From Palsa-892 sp035556215 (GTDB lineage Bacteria; Pseudomonadota; Alphaproteobacteria; Rhizobiales; Xanthobacteraceae), in the NCBI GenBank assembly GCA_035556215.1, contig DATMFI010000014.1, forward strand, positions 67,281-131,280: DNA of 64,000 nucleotides. Direction: 5' to 3'. Position 1 is the first letter of the stretch. Each line of letters starts with the position of its first letter. Of the stretch, positions 9,302 through 17,020 are shown one piece after another. Both the position numbers and the translations under genes were made by a program. The notes below the pieces were generated by a model. That model did no database searches, was not told the DNA's origin, and saw only the letters and a list, made by a program, of their open reading frames with translations.

Positions 9302-10077
9302 GCGAGGCGATTCTTCGCACGGAAAACCTGACCAAGAAGTTTGGCGGCCTTACCGCGGTCGATAGTCTTTCGCTCAGCCTCGAGCGCGGAAAACTCCATG
9401 CGATCATCGGACCGAACGGCGCGGGCAAAACGACCTTCTTCAATCTCGTGTCCGGCATTCTGCCGCTTACCAGCGGCAAGGTGTTTTTCCTCGGCCAGGA
9501 GATCACCGGCATGAAGCCGCACGAGATCAGCCGGCTCGGCGTCAAGCGCACGCTACAGATCAAGAGCGTATTTCCGCAAATGACGGTCGCGGAAAACCTC
9601 TGGATCACACGGCAGGCTTCGCAACGTTTCCTCCATCCCTTCCGTTCAGCGACGAATGACGCCGCGACGCGCGAGCTTGTCGAGCAGACGCTCGAGCAGA
9701 TCGGCATGAGCGCGCTTGGGAACCGCATCGCGGGAACGCTCTCTTACGGCGACGTGGCGCTTCTTGAGATCGGCATGGCGCTGATTTCCCAACCGAAGCT
9801 CCTGCTGCTCGACGAGCCGACATGCGGCATGAGCCCGGCGGAAACCGAGCGGGCGGTGGAGAAAATCAAAGACCTCGCGCGCAAAATCGATATCGTCATC
9901 ATCGAGCACGACATGGAAGTCGTGTTCGGCATCGCGAGCGATATCGTCGTGATGGCGCAAGGCGCAATTCTGGCGCGCGGCAATCCGCAGGAAATCTCGA
10001 ACGACGAGCGCGTACGTGAGGCCTATCTTGGCCGGCCCGAGGATGAAGATTACGTCGAGGAAGCCGCCCATGCTTAG
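9298..10077 (+). CDS. Branched-chain amino-acid-type ABC transporter ATPase (LivG-like)
   Basis: 259 aa from the ATG at 9298, which overlaps the LivM stop; a longer frame upstream is only the antecedent gene read in another phase. It has Walker A GPNGAGKT, a Q-loop region (IKSVFPQMTVAENLW), an ABC signature replaced by TLSYGDVALLEIG, Walker B KLLLLDEPTCGMSP, and the switch His in IIEHDMEVVFGIA. The signature LSYGD instead of LSGGQ is common in LivG. The C-terminus (VREAYLGRPEDEDYVEE) is the typical LivG tail. It pairs with the downstream LivF-like ATPase to energise import. Confidence 0.93.
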   Translation: MSEAILRTENLTKKFGGLTAVDSLSLSLERGKLHAIIGPNGAGKTTFFNLVSGILPLTSGKVFFLGQEITGMKPHEISRLGVKRTLQIKSVFPQMTVAENLWITRQASQRFLHPFRSATNDAATRELVEQTLEQIGMSALGNRIAGTLSYGDVALLEIGMALISQPKLLLLDEPTCGMSPAETERAVEKIKDLARKIDIVIIEHDMEVVFGIASDIVVMAQGAILARGNPQEISNDERVREAYLGRPEDEDYVEEAAHA

Positions 10078-10768
10078 CCTCCGGGAAGTCAACGTTCACA
10101 TCGGAAAACTGCATATCCTGCAAGGCGTTAATCTGGATGTGCAGGCGGGGGAATCCGCCGCCCTCCTCGGCCGGAATGGCGTCGGCAAGACGACGACGCT
10201 GCGCGCGATCATGGGCCTTGTCGCGCGAAGCGCGGGCTCGATCGAATTCGACGGGACGGATCTCGCAACCTGCGCCCCGCATGAAATTCCCCGCAAGGGA
10301 ATCGGCTATGTGCCGCAGGGGCGCGGGATTTTTCCGGGCCTCACCGTGCTCGAAAATCTTTACATCGGCGTGACCGGAAAGCCGGACGCAACGCTCGAAG
10401 AATATGTCTTCACCTGCTTTCCGCGCCTGAAGGAACGGCTGAAGCAGCAAGGCAGCACGCTCTCGGGGGGCGAGCAGCAGATGCTTGCGATCGCGCGCTG
10501 CCTCATGATGCGGCCAAAACTCATCATCCTAGACGAGCCGACCGAAGGCATCATGCCGCGACTGGTTTCGCAAATTCGCCGCGAGATCCATCGCATCAAT
10601 CAGACCGGCATCTCGATTCTGCTTGTCGAGCAAAATCTGGAAACCGCGCTCAAGCTGTGCCCGCGCGTTTTTCTCATGGAAAAAGGCACCGTCGTTTATT
10701 CCGGTGCGGCACAGGAACTGAAGACACGTACCGACATCGTCCATCGCTATCTCGGTCTGTCCAAATAA
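10070..10768 (+). CDS. Branched-chain amino-acid-type ABC transporter ATPase (LivF-like)
   Basis: 232 aa; the ATG at 10070 overlaps the LivG stop by eight bases. It contains Walker A GRNGVGKTT, the GIGYVPQGRGIFPGLTVLENL segment characteristic of LivF, the canonical signature LSGGEQQ, Walker B PKLIILDEPTEGIMP, and the H-loop replaced by VEQNLETAL, where Gln stands in place of His as is usual in LivF. The tail IVHRYLGL is typical. It forms a heterodimer with the LivG-like ATPase. The binding-protein gene follows after 22 bases that carry its Shine-Dalgarno. Confidence 0.93.
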   Translation: MLSLREVNVHIGKLHILQGVNLDVQAGESAALLGRNGVGKTTTLRAIMGLVARSAGSIEFDGTDLATCAPHEIPRKGIGYVPQGRGIFPGLTVLENLYIGVTGKPDATLEEYVFTCFPRLKERLKQQGSTLSGGEQQMLAIARCLMMRPKLIILDEPTEGIMPRLVSQIRREIHRINQTGISILLVEQNLETALKLCPRVFLMEKGTVVYSGAAQELKTRTDIVHRYLGLSK

Positions 10769-10790
10769 CGAAAATTCAGGGAGAAAGACA

Positions 10791-12068
10791 ATGGCAAGGA
10801 AACAGACACGCCGCAGTTTTCTCAAGACCGCGCTTGCCGGAGGCGTCGCCGCCGGCACAGCCAATCTGACCTTGATGAAAGACCTTTACGCTCAGGCGTC
10901 AGGGCCCATCGTAATCGGACATCACTGCGACCTCACGGGTTTGATTTCTTCGTGGGGCTACTGGCACGACAAGGCGGCGAAAGCCGCGGTTGACATTATC
11001 AACCAGGGCGGCGGCATCGCCGGCCGCAAGGTCGAGCTTGCGACCGAAGACACGGAATCGAACCCTGCGGCGGGCGCGCGTAAATTGCGCAATCTCATCG
11101 AGCGCTCGAACGCCGAATTTGTCGTCGGCTCCGTCCACTCGGGCGTAATGCTCTCCGCCATCCCGATCGCTTCAGAATTAAAGACGATCTATTTCTCGAC
11201 CGGCGAAGCGACGGAAGCAACCGGCGCAAAAGGTACGCGCTATTCTTTCCGCACCGGCACCGACACATATTCGATTGCAGCGGCAAGCATGCCGTGGTGC
11301 GTCGAGAACTTCGGCAAGAAGTGGACGATCATTTATATCGACTACGCCTGGGGTCAGAGCACCAATCAGGAATCACGTCACTTCATTGAAAAGGCCGGCG
11401 GCAAGACGCTAGCCAGCATTCCCGTGCCGGTCGACGCGAAGGACTTCGTGCCCTATATCGCGCAAATTCCGGGTGACACTGAAGTTCTTTTGCCGGCCTT
11501 TATCGGCTCGACGTCGATCGCGTTCTATACGCAAGCGAAGAACATGGGCCTCGAGAAGAAGATGAAAATGTTTTCGTCTTCCGCGAGTATCGAGTCGATT
11601 TCACCCCAAGACATTCAGGGGGCGGCCGAAGGCGTTTACTTCTTCGAGAACTTCCCGCGCATGGTGAAAGCGAAAGACGATGAATTCCATCGCGAATTCA
11701 TCAAGCGCGTCGGCATCGACGACATGGACGCGCGCGAAGTCGGCAGCCAGCGCGTCATGGACAAGAGCCATGGCTGGCAGGCGTGGGAAGATATCTTCGC
11801 CATCAAACAGGCGATCGAAACGGCCGGCTACAAAACGCGCAAGGATACCGAAGGCGTTATCAAGGCGCTTGAAGGCATGGAGATGAAGAACTCGCTCGGT
11901 CATCCGCAAGGCGCCAAGATCATCCGCAAGGAAGATCATTGTGGCATCATCGACTGCTATATCAGCCGCGTCGAAAACGGAAGACTCGAAGTCAAGAAGC
12001 GCATTCCGAAGGAAGATCTTGCGAAGAACATGCCGCTGCGGCACAATCTTTCGGAGATGCCTGTTTAA
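10791..12068 (+). CDS. Liv-type ABC transporter substrate-binding protein with Tat signal
   Basis: 425 aa. The N-terminus has a twin-arginine motif RRSFLK (residues 7-12) followed by a hydrophobic stretch and a probable cleavage site after AQA (about residue 36), so it is exported folded to the periplasm. The mature part is a type-I periplasmic binding fold (Peripla_BP_6/AmiC-UrtA group): the opening strand PIVIGHHCDLTG, GGGIAGRKVELATEDTESNP, and a TGEATEATGAKG hinge region. It completes the importer encoded just upstream. The Trp/Tyr-rich sequence near residues 163-187 and the AmiC/UrtA-like look hint at a small amide, acid or urea-like ligand, but this is weak inference. A strong terminator lies ten bases past the stop. 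Confidence 0.9.
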   Translation: MARKQTRRSFLKTALAGGVAAGTANLTLMKDLYAQASGPIVIGHHCDLTGLISSWGYWHDKAAKAAVDIINQGGGIAGRKVELATEDTESNPAAGARKLRNLIERSNAEFVVGSVHSGVMLSAIPIASELKTIYFSTGEATEATGAKGTRYSFRTGTDTYSIAAASMPWCVENFGKKWTIIYIDYAWGQSTNQESRHFIEKAGGKTLASIPVPVDAKDFVPYIAQIPGDTEVLLPAFIGSTSIAFYTQAKNMGLEKKMKMFSSSASIESISPQDIQGAAEGVYFFENFPRMVKAKDDEFHREFIKRVGIDDMDAREVGSQRVMDKSHGWQAWEDIFAIKQAIETAGYKTRKDTEGVIKALEGMEMKNSLGHPQGAKIIRKEDHCGIIDCYISRVENGRLEVKKRIPKEDLAKNMPLRHNLSEMPV

Positions 12069-12078
12069 TCAATCGATG

Positions 12079-12107
12079 GGCGGCGCTTAACAGCGCCGCC
12101 TTTTTTT
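12079..12107 (+). terminator. Intrinsic terminator of the Sdh-like/Liv operon
   Basis: A perfect 8-bp stem GGCGGCGC (12079-12086) / GCGCCGCC (12093-12100) with a 6-base loop is followed by seven T residues. It sits ten bases after the binding-protein stop and closes the rightward operon. Confidence 0.92.
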
Positions 12108-12279
12108 CGTTGGCTACGCGAGAACGTATAGCCACGTTCTAAAGTCTGGATATACACAGCTGACCGCCAACTATCGCGCGGCCGAGCCAGCGGACACCCC
12201 GGCACTGCCGAGGCGCAGCACTTTATTCACTCTCGCAGGCTTTGGCTGGCGACTCCGTCGCCCGGTTTAAATGCGTGAA

Positions 12280-12654
12280 TCAATTAAACCATGCGAGCGC
12301 CATGCTGAGCGACACAGCCGCGCTGGAAAACGTCAGCACCGAGCCCCGTCCGTCGACAAACTTGTCCGAGAAATTTGGCAGCAAGAGCGGCGTGATCAGC
12401 ACCATCGCACCGCCACCGATGACCAGCGCATACCAGGGCACGCTCGCATGGGCAAAGTAAATGCCGGCAGCGAGCGCGGCGAAGGTAAGCACAAGCGATC
12501 CGAACAGAACGATACCGCCGAGCGGCGAACGGAACGGTTGGGTCCGGTGCGTCAGCGGAAACTGGCCGCTTACCGAAAGCGCATACATCGAAACCGCGAG
12601 CACCAGCCCCATGAAGACGAGCAGTTCGCCCCATTGCCACGGCGTTAAGTCCAT
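12280..12654 (-). CDS. Small integral membrane protein of unknown function
   Basis: 124 aa from the ATG at 12654, which follows GGGGAG at a suitable distance. Four hydrophobic helices are visible (about residues 9-29, 46-66, 71-91 and 103-122), separated by short polar loops such as THRTQPFRSPLGG and PNFSDKFVDGRG. I do not recognise a family. It is transcribed divergently from the PanB-family gene with about 130 bases between starts. That interval contains a near-copy of the TGATATATCA palindrome, so it may belong to the same regulon. A role in transport or membrane anchoring is possible but not shown. Confidence 0.65.
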   Translation of the reverse strand: MDLTPWQWGELLVFMGLVLAVSMYALSVSGQFPLTHRTQPFRSPLGGIVLFGSLVLTFAALAAGIYFAHASVPWYALVIGGGAMVLITPLLLPNFSDKFVDGRGSVLTFSSAAVSLSMALAWFN

Positions 12655-12729
12655 CACGCTCCCCTTTCACAGGCTGGCAAATACACACTGCTCTTGCGCG
12701 CCCGCCGGCAATCCGCAAGAATATATGAG

Positions 12730-12739
12730 AGATATATCA
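12730..12739. promoter_or_regulatory. Putative operator, one-mismatch copy of TGATATATCA
   Basis: AGATATATCA differs in one base from the perfect palindrome found at 14770 and 19534. It starts 59 bases before the PanB-family start codon and lies between divergent genes, so it could serve both. An AT-rich stretch (AATATATGA) sits just upstream. Confidence 0.55.
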
Positions 12740-12788
12740 CTTGTATTGATAATCAGCGCAAGCACCCAAAGAAAATGCCAGGGGAACG

Positions 12789-13694
12789 ATGAGCAAGCTA
12801 CAGGACACCGCGAAGGGCGCGCCCGCGCTACAGGAAGAGCGCAAGAAGCGCACCATCACCGAGATACGCGACTCGAAGAAGACCGGCGAAAAAATGGTCT
12901 ATATGTCGGTGCCGGACTACACCTCGGCGCAATGGGCTGAAAAGGCTGGTGTCGATGTTGCGGTTCTCGGCGACAGCCTGGCGATGATCTCGCACGGACA
13001 TACGAGCACGGTGCCGGCAACGATGGACATGATGGTCATGCATGGCCAGGCTGTCCGCCGCGGCGCACCCAACACGTTCGCGCTCGGCTGCATGCCATAT
13101 CAAAGTTACAACACCATCGACCGCGCGCTCGAGAACGCCACGCGTTTCATGCAGGACGCGCTGATGGATGCGGTTAAGCCGCAAGGCGGCAAATCGCAGG
13201 CGCATATCCTGAAAGCGCTTGTCGATGCGGGCATTCCGACTGCTTCCCATATCGGGCTCACGCCTCACACCATCGCGATGTTCGGCGGCTTCAAGATTCA
13301 GGGCCGGACGGCGGAAGCCGCGATGAAAATTCTCGAGGACGCGCTTGCGATCGAAGATGCCGGTTGCTTCATGCTCGAGTTCGAAGCGGTGCCGGCGAAG
13401 ATCGCCAAGCTGATTTCCGAGCAGCTTACGATCCCGACGATCGGCATCGGCGCCGGCAACGGCACCGACGGACAGATCCTGCTTTGCTATGATCTTCTCG
13501 GTGTCTTCACCGACTTCAAGCCGAAGTTCACCAAGCGCTACGCCAAGCTCACTGAAGTCGCGGTCGCCGGCATCAAGGAATACGTGAAAGAGGTGAAGGA
13601 AGGCTCCTTCCCCGACGACGACCACTCCTACAGCGTGAACGAAGCCGAATACGAGAAATTCGCGGCGATGGTCGCCAAGCGGCGGCAGATTTGA
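12789..13694 (+). CDS. PanB-family (ketopantoate hydroxymethyltransferase-like) protein with altered metal site
   Basis: 301 aa TIM-barrel protein of the KPHMT/PanB family. Conserved signatures are GDSLAMISHGH (Asp62), HIGLTPHTIAMFGGFKIQGR, the catalytic-Glu region EFEAVP (Glu199), and IGIGAGNGTDGQILL. Against E. coli PanB from memory, metal ligand Asp45 is kept (Asp62), but ligand Asp84 aligns with Cys101 (LGCMPY for ADLPF) and ligand Glu114 aligns with Gln132 (VKPQGG for VKIEGG). The YDY motif reads PDY. This may not be the pantothenate enzyme; panC is not adjacent, and the gene leads a cluster with a GntR regulator and a Liv-type importer. A phosphoenolpyruvate-mutase-like or other aldol-type reaction is conceivable. 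The start is supported by GGGGA about five bases upstream. Confidence 0.85.
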   Translation: MSKLQDTAKGAPALQEERKKRTITEIRDSKKTGEKMVYMSVPDYTSAQWAEKAGVDVAVLGDSLAMISHGHTSTVPATMDMMVMHGQAVRRGAPNTFALGCMPYQSYNTIDRALENATRFMQDALMDAVKPQGGKSQAHILKALVDAGIPTASHIGLTPHTIAMFGGFKIQGRTAEAAMKILEDALAIEDAGCFMLEFEAVPAKIAKLISEQLTIPTIGIGAGNGTDGQILLCYDLLGVFTDFKPKFTKRYAKLTEVAVAGIKEYVKEVKEGSFPDDDHSYSVNEAEYEKFAAMVAKRRQI

Positions 13695-13714
13695 GCGGCT
13701 TAAAAAGAGGAAAA

Positions 13715-14407
13715 ATGACAAAACACATGGCTGTACCGAAAAAAAATCAGGCGGCCCGCCTGATGAAAGGTGTGCAGACCCTCACCGAAGAGGCGTATGA
13801 GCGGATCGAAGAACTGATCGTCACGCTTCGCCTGAAACCCGGCGAAGTATTGTCCGAACAGGCCCTCTCCGCTTCGCTCAAAATTGGACGCACGCCGATC
13901 CGTGAAGCGCTGCAACGGCTGGCTCGCGAAGGCCTAATCATCGTGTTGCCGCGCAAGGGGATTCTTGTTTCCGACATCAATCCGCGCAACCAGTTGCTTG
14001 CGCTCGAAGTGCGCCGCGAACTGGAGCGACTGCTGAGCCGTGCCGGCGCCGAGCGTGCGACGCGGGAAGAGCGCGAACGCTTGATCGATACAGGCCGCGC
14101 CATGGACCAGGCCGGCAAGACGAATGACGACATTGCTTTCATGCGGCTTGACAGAGAACTCAACCACCTGCTGCTCGAGGCCGGCCACAATGAATATGCG
14201 GTGCGGGCAATGCGCCTCACCCAGGGGCTGTCGCGCCGGTTCTGGTATATGCACTACCGCAAAGCAGCCGACCTGCCGCTTTGCGCCAAGCTGCACGCCG
14301 AACAGGCGCGCGCCATCGCCAAAGGCGATCCCGTCAAAGCTGCCAAGGCGTCGGATAATCTGATGGACTATGTCGAGAGTTTCACCCGCACGACGGTGGA
14401 TGTGTAA
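13715..14407 (+). CDS. GntR-family (FadR/FCD-type) transcriptional regulator
   Basis: 230 aa from the ATG at 13715, preceded by AGAGG four bases away; it starts 20 bases after the PanB-like stop, so the two are co-transcribed. The N-terminal winged HTH covers about residues 24-88 (LKPGEVLSEQALSASLKIGRTPIREALQRLAREGLI is classic GntR), and a helical FCD ligand-binding domain follows with candidate metal-binding His residues (LDRELNHLLLEA; LHAEQARAIAKGD). FCD regulators bind short palindromes and are released by metabolites. The TGATATATCA copies flanking this gene are the natural candidates for its operator (inference). Confidence 0.93.
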   Translation: MTKHMAVPKKNQAARLMKGVQTLTEEAYERIEELIVTLRLKPGEVLSEQALSASLKIGRTPIREALQRLAREGLIIVLPRKGILVSDINPRNQLLALEVRRELERLLSRAGAERATREERERLIDTGRAMDQAGKTNDDIAFMRLDRELNHLLLEAGHNEYAVRAMRLTQGLSRRFWYMHYRKAADLPLCAKLHAEQARAIAKGDPVKAAKASDNLMDYVESFTRTTVDV

Positions 14408-14418
14408 GGGGGCGAACC

Positions 14419-14718
14419 ATGAAAATCTACGAAGGCAAACGCACGATTGACGGCCTGCGCGTCACGGTGGACGGCCGGCCGCTCAGCGAGCATTACGAGG
14501 TGAAGCAATTCACCAAATACGGTTTTGAGTGGACCTACGAGGGCGAAAGCCCGCAGCAGCTCGCACTCGCGATCCTTGTCGATCACCTCGGCGACAACGA
14601 AAAGGCGATCCGGCTTTCCGCGCCGTTCATGAAAAAGGTTGTCGCCAATCTCGATAATGACTGGACTTTGAAAAGCGACGAGATCGACCAGGCGCTCAAG
14701 ACCCTCGACAAGCACTAA
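14419..14718 (+). CDS. DUF6166-like small protein
   Basis: 99 aa soluble protein, 11 bases after the GntR stop with GGGGGCGAACC before the ATG. The arrangement YEGKRTIDGLRVTVDGRPL ... FEWTYEGESPQQLALAILVDH resembles the uncharacterised DUF6166 family, where I recall the terms GFEWGY-GG-gPaQLALAIL. No catalytic motif is apparent; the fold is probably alpha/beta with a hydrophobic C-terminal helix. It is the last gene before the second palindrome-controlled unit and probably belongs with panB-like and gntR. Its function is unknown. Confidence 0.75.
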   Translation: MKIYEGKRTIDGLRVTVDGRPLSEHYEVKQFTKYGFEWTYEGESPQQLALAILVDHLGDNEKAIRLSAPFMKKVVANLDNDWTLKSDEIDQALKTLDKH

Positions 14719-14769
14719 CAAAAGCACTGAAGAAAAGGCCATATCGCGTCTTGTTCTGTGACATGGCAC

Positions 14770-14779
14770 TGATATATCA
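14770..14779. promoter_or_regulatory. Putative operator TGATATATCA upstream of second binding protein
   Basis: Perfect 10-bp palindrome starting 67 bases before the binding-protein start at 14837. A possible -35 (TTGTTC, 14751-14756) stands 16 bases before TATATC inside the palindrome, so a repressor bound here would cover the -10 box. Confidence 0.7.
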
Positions 14780-14836
14780 TTTGAAAAAATAAAAGCCGAC
14801 CCGGACATACCGGGAAAACCCTGGGGAGGATGCAGA

Positions 14837-16117
14837 ATGAAGAAGCTTTCACGCCGCTCATTACTCAAGTCCGCCGCTGCAATTGGCGCCATGGCAGCAA
14901 CCGAGGGCGTATTTGCCCCCGCCATCGCGCAAAATAAGCCCATCAAGATCGGCGTGCTTGCGCCGCGCTCCGGCATCGCCGCGAGCCCCGGTATTTCCGG
15001 CATTCGCGCCACCGAATGGGCGGTCGAGAAGTTCAACGCTGCGGGCGGCATCGCCGGCCGCAAGGTTGAAGTCGTCTTCGAAGAGGAGACTTCGCCGAAG
15101 GATACGATCGAACGCTTCTCCAAACTCGTTCAACAGGAGAACGTCGATCACGTGCAAGGTATCGTCTCGACGGGCGTCGCGCTCGCGCTCGGCCCAGTCG
15201 TCGAGGAATCGAAGGTGCTGACGATTTTCTGGGACGGCACGACGCAGGACGGCGTCGTCGAGAAGATGCCGAACCCGAAATATCTGTTCCGCTCGACCGA
15301 CAACGAATGCGAAGCGGTGATGTCGTCGCTGCTTGCCATCAAATACTGGAAAGGCAAGTTCAAGAAGATCGCAGGCATTAACCCCGACTATTCCTACGGC
15401 CGCAATAACATGGCCGCCTTCGTCGCGCTCCTGAAGCGCTACGGCATCGAGCATGAAGTGGTGACGGAGCAGTGGCCGAAGGTCGGCACCATGGATCTCA
15501 CGAGCCATGTCGCCGCATTGCAGGCGGCAAAGCCCGATCTCATCTTCTCCTCGCTTTTGTTCGCGGATCTTCCGGTCTTCATGAAGCAGGCACACGCCGC
15601 CGGCCTCACCAAGGAAACGAAGCTGGTGTTCCCTGCCGCCGGCTGGCAGCAGACCGCGATGAAGAAGGACTTCACGCCGGAAGGTATGCTGCTTGGCTGC
15701 AATACCCTCTCCTTCGACAATCCGAATGCGAGTGCGACCGCTAAGGAATTCTCGAAGTGGTATGAAGACAAGCACAAGGACTATCCGAACTGGGAAGCCG
15801 ACCGCGCTTACTTCTCGCTGATCTCCTACAAGCAGGCCTACGAGAAAGCCGCGAAAGCCAAGGGCGGCACGCCTTCGACCGACGACATCGCCGAAGCGAT
15901 GATCGGCCTTGAAGTCGAGAGCCTCGGCGGCAAGGGCGGCTGGCGCAAGGACAAGATCGCCGACCAAACCTTCGTGCAGGGCCTCAGCACCCACAAGAAC
16001 AAGTACGACTTCGTTACCATCGGCTCGCAGATGGATACGATGTACTCGACCTCCCTGCAGAAGCCGCCCGGCGCGGACTTCTGGCAGTGGATCAAGACCG
16101 CGGACTTCAAGATCTGA
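14837..16117 (+). CDS. Second Liv-type ABC substrate-binding protein with Tat signal
   Basis: 426 aa. A twin-arginine signal SRRSLLK (residues 5-11), hydrophobic core and AIAQ cleavage site (about residue 32) point to folded export. The mature protein is a type-I periplasmic binding protein: KIGVLAPRSGIAASPG, GGGIAG-type motif AAGGIAGRKVEVVFEEETSP, and INPDYSYGRNN. A long leader (about 120 bases) with the palindrome precedes it, and GGGGAGGA gives a strong ribosome-binding site. It is followed after 21 bases by a full set of permease and ATPase genes. The ligand is unknown; it is clearly a different paralogue from the protein at 10791. Confidence 0.92.
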   Translation: MKKLSRRSLLKSAAAIGAMAATEGVFAPAIAQNKPIKIGVLAPRSGIAASPGISGIRATEWAVEKFNAAGGIAGRKVEVVFEEETSPKDTIERFSKLVQQENVDHVQGIVSTGVALALGPVVEESKVLTIFWDGTTQDGVVEKMPNPKYLFRSTDNECEAVMSSLLAIKYWKGKFKKIAGINPDYSYGRNNMAAFVALLKRYGIEHEVVTEQWPKVGTMDLTSHVAALQAAKPDLIFSSLLFADLPVFMKQAHAAGLTKETKLVFPAAGWQQTAMKKDFTPEGMLLGCNTLSFDNPNASATAKEFSKWYEDKHKDYPNWEADRAYFSLISYKQAYEKAAKAKGGTPSTDDIAEAMIGLEVESLGGKGGWRKDKIADQTFVQGLSTHKNKYDFVTIGSQMDTMYSTSLQKPPGADFWQWIKTADFKI

Positions 16118-16138
16118 TCCAGCATCGCTGCAATCACG

Positions 16139-17020
16139 ATGTCCGCGTTCATGAACATTCTGCTCGGCGGCGTCTTTCACGCCGCCGTGCTGTTCCTCGT
16201 CGCTGCCGGGCTTCAGCTCGTATTCGGCGTGCAGAAGATTTTGAACCTCGCCTGCGGTTCGTTCTATGCACTCGGCGCGTATTTCGGCATCACCTTCATC
16301 GCCTACATGACGAAATACGGCATGCCGCCGTGGCTGTTGCTGCCGGCGCTCGTCTTCTCGGGGCTGTTGATCGGCCTCGTCGGGCCGTTCATCGAGCGGC
16401 TGTTGCGCTTTGTCTATGACCGCGACGAGAGCTTTCAGCTCCTGCTCACCTTCGCGATCCTGCTGATGTTTCAGGATGTCTTCCGCTTCCTGTGGGGCGC
16501 AAACCCGCTGCAAGTGAACGTCGATTATCTCGTCTATGGCAAACTTACGGCCGGTGACTTCTCGGTGCCGGTCTACAACCTGATGGTCATCTCGGCGGCG
16601 ATCCTGATCGCCGCCGGTCTTGGCCTCTTTCTGCAAAAAACCAATTACGGCCGCGTACTCCGCGCCACAGCCGAAAATCGAACAATGGCAGAAGCGCTTG
16701 GCGTCGATGTCCGCAGCATCTATGCCGTGGTCTTCACCGTCGGCACCATGCTCGGCACCGTCGCCGGCGCCCTCGTCATCCCTACTGCGGCGGCGGCGTT
16801 GGAAATTCCCGGCGAATTCGTCGTCGAAGCTTTCGCCGTCGTCGTCATCGGCGGACTGGGCTCGATGCCCGGCGCGCTCGCAGGCGCGCTGGTCGTCGGT
16901 CTTATTCATGCGCTGTCGATCGTGATCTATCCCGAGCTTGAACTGCTCGTGACTTATCTCATCGTCATCGGCGTTCTGCTGTTCCGGCCTGCCGGCCTAT
17001 TCGGGAAGCCCGCGACATGA
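16139..17020 (+). CDS. Liv-type ABC transporter permease (LivH-like), second system
   Basis: 293 aa with about eight transmembrane helices. It has LivH signatures: AAGLQLVFGVQKILNLACGSFYALGAYFG near the N-terminus, the cytoplasmic loop LRATAENRTMAEALGVD, and FAVVVIGGLGSMPGALAGALVVG near the end. It sits 21 bases after the binding-protein gene and overlaps the LivM-like gene by four bases (ATGA at 17017). It forms the translocation channel with the next gene product. It is not a close duplicate of the first LivH-like protein, so the two systems are more likely independently acquired paralogues than a recent tandem duplication (inference). Confidence 0.92.
   Translation: MSAFMNILLGGVFHAAVLFLVAAGLQLVFGVQKILNLACGSFYALGAYFGITFIAYMTKYGMPPWLLLPALVFSGLLIGLVGPFIERLLRFVYDRDESFQLLLTFAILLMFQDVFRFLWGANPLQVNVDYLVYGKLTAGDFSVPVYNLMVISAAILIAAGLGLFLQKTNYGRVLRATAENRTMAEALGVDVRSIYAVVFTVGTMLGTVAGALVIPTAAAALEIPGEFVVEAFAVVVIGGLGSMPGALAGALVVGLIHALSIVIYPELELLVTYLIVIGVLLFRPAGLFGKPAT

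Noticed and set aside
14861..16909. A 682-codon open frame on the minus strand
   Set aside because: Antisense to the binding protein and LivH-like genes, which are strongly supported; Asp/Arg/His-rich product without domains.
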